Source: Plakobranchus ocellatus
Taxonomy: Eukaryota > Mollusca > Gastropoda > Plakobranchidae
Direction of reading: 5' to 3'
Length of the DNA stretch: 31,093 nt
NCBI GenBank assembly: GCA_019648995.1
Contig: BLXT01002328.1
Coordinates: 413,230 to 444,322, forward strand
Part shown: in pieces, positions 26,911-31,093 of the stretch
How the letters are laid out: every line of letters starts with the position of its first letter
How positions within the stretch are numbered: position 1 is the stretch's first letter
The notes under the pieces: generated by a model
The model's database searches: none
What the model saw: the letters and a program-made list of their open reading frames with translations, nothing else
What the model was told of the DNA's origin: nothing
Position numbers and translations under genes: made by a program

Positions 26911-27513
26911 TCCCCTAAGTTTCTTGCGATACTATTTCCTTAAAACCCCAACTGCCTATAGCCTATAAACATTCACACAGAGAGGCATTGTTCTTTGTAA
27001 AACAGTTCATATGGTTGCGGTTTAATTGTCATTCTCAAAATGCCAATAGTTACCGTGTGTCGAAGGTTTGCCGAGAACCTTCTGGCTCCAGGAAAATGCC
27101 GTGTCCCTGAAAGCTTGCACACGCGACATCAGCTTTTCAACAAGCGAATTTTTCTGGTGGGTTGAGCCACCACATTGTATGCTGTCACTGTTCATTGAAT
27201 AAATGTCCTCACGTCTAAGTTCCTATGACGATGCAAACATCATTTGTAGTGAAACAATGAGAATGCAAAAACATTTATGATTGACAAATGCGTAATAGTA
27301 AATGATTGAGCTTACCGATTAAAAAAAATTAATTGACGAATGAGATACAAATACACAAATAATTATTTTGTGGTTTTGGTTTAGTTCAATGCACAAAGCA
27401 GTGGCTTAAGATATGTCGGTCAGATCTCATGACGAAAGTAGCTTTGGCCGGATGATTTCAAGAAAAAAAATTTTTTTTAAGGACAACCCATTTGAAAAAG
27501 ATATTGAAATAAA

Positions 27514-27519
27514 TTTATT
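27514..27519 (-). promoter_or_regulatory. Candidate polyadenylation signal for the Asn-rich gene
   Basis: AATAAA on the minus strand, about 175 nt beyond the stop codon at 27695 and the first such motif after it. The surrounding AATAAATTTATT is palindromic, so strand specificity is weak. Confidence 0.4.
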
Positions 27520-27694
27520 TTACGAACTCACACTATCAAGTAAAAAAAAGAATTCCACAAGTCTTCGCCGGAAAATATATTTCCAATTAATATGAAATGC
27601 ACATTATTTTATACTGTCATACAAAGTCACTATTTTCTGAATATTTACCGCGCAGTCTAACGATTAAGCAACCAACAATGAATAAACTAAGCAT

Positions 27695-28442
27695 TTAGGC
27701 AATGACAAGAGGCGTACGTACCACGTCTGACTTATCGACTCTGGTCCCGTCGACACTTGGATATATAAAGGTAACCACATAATCTGCCTGTTTCCTCACA
27801 TTTTTACACCAAGTCAGATGCAGATAATTTCTTGTCATCATTCCGTTGCAGTTATTTGTTGCATCAAAGACAATCGGCCTGTTTTGACCAATGCCTGTTT
27901 CGAAGGCAGAACAGCGTGCATAATCATTTATGTTATTTCCAGCCGTGTTAACAGTTTCCGCTGCTCTGTACATACTACCGCCATGAAAATCGCCAATCAA
28001 CTTTTCACCACTAGGGACAGTTTGTTTTATATTGATAAAGGAGCTGCATCGCCTACCTTTATATTTATCGCTGCCATTTATACCATAGCTGATGTTGTCC
28101 TCGCATTCACTGTTGTTGTCGGTGTTTATATTATTGCTGAGTGTGATCCTATTGTTGTTGTAGTTGTTGTTGTTGTTGTTATGGTTATTTTGATAGATGT
28201 TATTGCTTCTGCTGTAGTTATAATTACTGAAGTCATGAAAGTTTTCACTATTCGTTGACCTAAAGTTACCCTCACGAAACTCCTGAGGACAATGAGCGTG
28301 GCTGCTAGGCTGTGAGTGAGCCCGATGCCATTGTTCTCGCCAAGAGGCATAAGTTGGCCGGCTGTTACCCTTATAGCCATTCCATGTCAAGGGCGGCATT
28401 GGCGTGGGCGGCACCTGGGAAGTGCAGCATTGAGATCCAGGC
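27695..28442 (-). CDS. Asn-rich gene exon 3 (terminal)
   Basis: The exon is 748 nt including TAA, with acceptor TTTTGCTCCACCAG. An AG closer to the open frame (CTTCCCAG) gives a stop within a few codons when joined to exon 2, so the upstream one is preferred. Residues include VPPTPMPPLTWNGYKGN, the Asn run, then ETGIGQNRPIVFDATNN. The Asn run coincides with a TTG/TTA-type trinucleotide repeat on the plus strand (about 28149-28182), so its length may vary between individuals. Confidence 0.58.
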
Positions 28443-29242
28443 CTGGTGGAGCAAAATAACCACGAACAGTTCTAGATGTTGAAGGTCAAATATAACTTTC
28501 AATAATTCCCTTTTTATAAGTCTGCAGCTTATGTCTCTTGTGAATTGCGTTTCGATGTTTTGGAAAATCCCCTTTGTATAAGTTAAAAACTCGGGGAGAG
28601 GCAAAATGTTTTTGATATGTTTTGTGGATCTTTATCAATTTTTAACAGGTCGATGATATGGCTACTTACATGACGCTATGTTTAACAGGAAATGCATTTA
28701 CAAACACAGCACAATCATGTGATGAAAGGTACAGGTGATTTTAGTTAAGTAGATGGAAGAATCAGTAAACAAAATTATTGCATGTTTTCATTTTGAGCTT
28801 GCTCTTCGAGATTCCTCTATATTTTACGGTAGTAATATTACCTAGGAGTGGCCTATTCACATTATGCTATCTATAAAACAGGATATTCATGAACACGGCA
28901 CATGTTTTAAAAGCATGAAAATCATTTTACAAAAATGAGAGTAGGGAAAATGAACCAATAATATATATATGCGAAGAAAATTATGACCTAACCTCCAAGT
29001 GAAATTCAGTAGTTTGCTAGCTAAGCCATATTGTAGCAACTTTCAAACAAATCTGTATGTGACACTTTATCCCAATTCATCATGTGCGAGTCGCTTTATT
29101 CCTACTCTACAAATACTTATATATTTAGTTATTTAATTTTCCTATCTAAGTTCATCGGGAATTGGTAGAGAAATACACTTCATCTTAATGTTCAGGGCTG
29201 TTTTGAAGGCCCACTCACTTCTCAGCCAGCTCCTGGCCTTCC

Positions 29243-29278
<36 letters not shown>

Positions 29279-30202
29279 TTAACTATTTTTCGCGTTTCCA
29301 GAGAAGTTTCTGAGACAATTTCAGTTCAACTCTTTTCCTATACTTTCTTTTTTTTTTTTTTAAAGGAGTGCAAACAGGTTCCACGTTAGCGTTAACAATA
29401 TACCTAGTTTTTACTCACCTACTCCGACACTGTTTATCTCCAAACGTGAGGCTTGGTTCGGCCGGTGGATGTGCCTGTCTCATTATCATTTCTTTGGCAG
29501 CCCTGGATAATGGCCAGTCCACGGTGTCAACCTCTGGCGGAAAACGCTGACCAATGGTGCCATCACCTTGGTTTCTCAACATATCTTGCATTTGACCACA
29601 AGACGCCTGCTGTTCTTGATCTACCTGTTCAAACTCTGCCATGTCTGGGTCATCACTAACCACCAGGCGCTGAATGTCTTCTGGTTTACTACTGCCTGGC
29701 TGCTTTCGACACTGTTGTTGCTGTGGATATTGGCCCTGTCGGCTTGATGGTGGGAGTTCGGCTTCAGCTGTCGGAGCAAGTCCTCCATTTTGTTTATGTT
29801 CGGTAACCGAACTAGAATCCTGTTGTTGATTTTTGCCATCGTGGCTCTCTGGCCTGTTGCCGTTCTGGGTCCTACCTCGGACACTTGCGGGTCTACTCCC
29901 TGAGAAGTGAAGGCATGGAAATGAACGGAAAAGCACATGAGTCATTTATTTTATCAACCGCTGATAGATGGATGCTACCCCAAGCATCGTTGAAAATATG
30001 ATATAATGTGTCCCTTTAGAAAATCTTCACTTTCCTGATTCTTTATTGTATAGCAAGATCAAATTATATTAATCGAAAACAGATTTATATTTATAATATA
30101 GAAAATAGTTGCGTTTAATAGCTATTCCGATTGGTAGATGTTGCTGTATACTTTTGATCCTTTTGAATTCACAGTTGGCTGATTTCCCTTCCCTCCCCCT
30201 CC

Positions 30203-30244
<42 letters not shown>

Positions 30245-30590
30245 GCTCTCGCTCTCTCTCTCCCATTCACTAGGAATTAACAAGTGAGAAAATTAAAAAT
30301 TATGATTCTCTAAAACGTATCTATGAAAAGGCTTGAAAAAGAACTCTTGGCCACAATAGTTTTATATCCTCTCATACTGACTGACCAGGATCAATACACA
30401 TCAATTTAAAGCTTATAGACATGCCATTTTTCTGTTCGTCTCTAGATAGAGAGAACCACCCAAAGTTTAAGTCCTCTTTTGCATTAGGGTGAATCTTTGG
30501 AGGCTCACGTCCTTGTTCTCCATTTGACAGACAGTTTGAATCACTGACTTTTTCGCATGGAATTTGGCTCGCTTGCCCTGCTCCACTCAT
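27695..30590 (-). CDS. Unrecognised Gln/Asn-rich protein, three-exon model, 477 aa
   Basis: Model exons on the minus strand are 30590-30386, 29899-29419 and 28442-27695 (stop TAA). They sum to 1434 nt, exactly 478 codons, and both junctions keep frame (G|GG and AG|G). The start is MSGAGQASQIPCEK. Exon 2 contains a Gln-rich block (QGQYPQQQQCRKQP) and an acidic segment (DDPDMAEFEQVDQEQQ). Exon 3 contains an Asn-rich run (NNHNNNNNNYNNN) encoded by AAC/AAT-type repeats. The protein is hydrophilic and probably mostly disordered, with no signal peptide, membrane span or domain I know. It lies convergent to the PLAT gene. An acceptor-like CCTACAG sits a few bases upstream of the ATG and the frame there is open, so a further 5' exon is possible. 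Near the stop, GTG|GTACGT could act as a donor, so the 3' end may also differ in some transcripts. Confidence 0.6.
28443..29418 (-). other. Intron 2 of the Asn-rich gene
   Basis: AT-rich, 976 bp, with the TA microsatellite at 29245-29276; nothing else recognised. Intron 1 (29900-30385, 486 bp) contains the CT microsatellite. Confidence 0.55.
29245..29276. repeat. (TA)n microsatellite
   Basis: A pure TA run in the intron between exons 2 and 3 of the minus-strand gene. Confidence 0.95.
29419..29899 (-). CDS. Asn-rich gene exon 2
   Basis: The exon is 481 nt, with acceptor CACTTCTCAG and an excellent donor, AGTAG|GTGAGT. It is Gln-, Ser- and Pro-rich, with the least simple stretch near its end: FPPEVDTVDWPLSRAAKEMI then MRQAHPPAEP. 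That stretch is the best query for a homology search. A second open frame of 105 codons overlaps it, but it would not join exon 1 or exon 3 in phase. Confidence 0.6.
30211..30262. repeat. (CT)n microsatellite
   Basis: A long CT run preceded by CCCTCCCCCTCCCCCCC, in intron 1 of the minus-strand gene. Confidence 0.95.
30386..30590 (-). CDS. Asn-rich gene exon 1
   Basis: The exon encodes 68 codons plus one base: MSGAGQASQIPCEK at the start, with FGWFSLSRDEQKNG and KLMCIDP near the end. The donor is CCTG|GTCAGT, chosen because it leaves one base and so matches exon 2 phase; GTCAGT is not the strongest consensus. The ATG lies in a purine-rich context (GTCAGGATGAG). Confidence 0.5.
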
Positions 30591-30783
30591 CCTGACAACT
30601 GTAGGAAATAATAAGTTAAGTTAGACTAATGCTCGAAGCAAAGGGGAATCAAGAGCACCGTCCTGATTTTTCTTTTCTTGGCACTTGGCATTGTGAGGTA
30701 GTTTAGCTTTGCTTTATTCGTCGCTTTTACTACTCAGAAATCAAGCTATTCGGTGCAGGATGCACACAGGGAAGGAGAAAAAT

Positions 30784-30862
30784 TTTTGACCGGCCTGAGG
30801 ATCAAACCTGTCACCATATTTGTCAACATTTCCGAATGCGCATCCATTCACTTCTTCCTAGC
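30784..30862 (-). repeat. Diverged tRNA-derived SINE unit, copy B
   Basis: On the minus strand an AGTGAATGGATGCGC A-box-like segment leads to AGGTTTGATCC (30809-30799), a good B box. It resembles copy A (CACAATGGATAGCG, GAGTTTGATCC). It faces away from the plus-strand unit at 30866, forming a head-to-head pair. Confidence 0.55.
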
Positions 30863-30865
30863 GTA

Positions 30866-30953
30866 TGGGGGCGTCAGTGGCAGAGTAGATAGCCCCACCC
30901 TGAGATGTGTAGGGACCCTTTTGTCGCGGGTTCGAGCCCCGGTACCGGCGCCA
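30866..30953 (+). repeat. tRNA-derived SINE unit, copy C
   Basis: The unit starts GGGGGCGTCAGTGGCAGAGT. The A box is TGGCAGAGTAG (30878-30888) and the B box GGTTCGAGCCC (30929-30939), a perfect match to the pol III consensus GGTTCGANNCC. A tRNA-unrelated stretch follows after CGGCGCCA. Arms beyond the B box pair poorly, so a functional tRNA is unlikely. Frames reading G-A-R-T-R-D here are the SINE translated by chance. Confidence 0.75.
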
Positions 30954-31093
30954 TGCTTAACATGGTTCCTGAAAGCCTGTGGACTATTTATAAATTGCTC
31001 TATCCAGGATTTTCCTGCACGAATTAACAATCGTTTTTAGACTGACAAATTCTGAATGACTGAAAATACTTTAATTTGGCATGGCCTTTTTTT

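Larger units (their letters stand above)
23154..27694. other. Convergent intergenic interval (3' UTRs plus spacer)
   Basis: AT-rich interval of 4.5 kb between two genes whose 3' ends face each other. It contains the SINE and 10-bp array near 24.8 kb and the C-rich tract near 26.8 kb. A less AT-rich block at about 27000-27190 includes the hairpin TGGTGGGTTGAGCCACCA and a short minus-strand open frame of unknown meaning. No exon with supported splice sites was found. Confidence 0.65.

Noticed and set aside
27818..28258. 146-codon plus-strand frame with poly-Val
   Set aside because: It is the complement of the Asn-rich exon 3; the Val run is just the GTT repeat.
30866..30953. Functional tRNA gene
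   Set aside because: A and B boxes are present but the acceptor, anticodon and D arms do not form a cloverleaf; related copies at 24.8 and 30.8 kb mark it as a SINE.

Overview
The window is nuclear DNA from an animal, almost certainly a marine invertebrate. It is AT-rich and gene-sparse, with many small exons bounded by consensus GT/AG splice sites, long introns full of microsatellites, and debris of PIF/Harbinger, hAT and probably pogo/Tigger transposons and tRNA-derived SINEs. I cannot fix the phylum from sequence alone; a mollusc, echinoderm, hemichordate or lancelet would all fit. There is no bacterial-style operon, CRISPR array, rRNA or clearly functional tRNA. The run of N at 20486-20508 marks an assembly gap.

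Region 1 (1 to about 24 kb, + strand) is the 3' part of a LOXHD1-like gene. Fourteen exons between 119 and 23153 join without a phase conflict into about 930 codons: four PLAT (lipoxygenase-homology) domains, a charged linker between domains 2 and 3, and an unusual acidic, Asn/Asp/Glu-rich C-terminal tail of about 340 residues in the last exon. The 5' end of the gene lies outside the window. PLAT modules 1 to 3 and the linker exon begin and end in phase-1 introns. Exon lengths repeat between PLAT1 and PLAT3 (164/90/130 and 164/93/133 nt) and between PLAT2 and PLAT4 (155 nt first exons), so a two-domain unit seems to have been duplicated.

Region 2 (inside the introns) holds the mobile elements: a probable Tigger-like element (1808-2303); a deleted Harbinger carrying the transposase N-terminus (5070-5911); two inversely oriented copies of one 340-bp TTA/TAA-flanked MITE (6953-7294 and 17592-17935); a deleted hAT-like element with a transposase remnant (18272-19403); a SINE-like block (about 21312-21413); and several tandem duplications.

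Region 3 (about 23.2-27.7 kb) is the intergenic interval between two convergent genes, with a SINE fused to a 10-bp tandem repeat.

Region 4 (27695-30590, - strand) is a three-exon gene model that is phase-consistent across both introns. It encodes a 477-residue hydrophilic Gln/Asn-rich protein that I do not recognise. Two tRNA-derived SINE units, head to head, lie just upstream (about 30784-30953).

The two genes show no evident functional link. The main points of interest are the modular exon architecture and acidic tail of the PLAT gene, the inverted MITE pair in one pre-mRNA, and the unrecognised Asn-rich gene.
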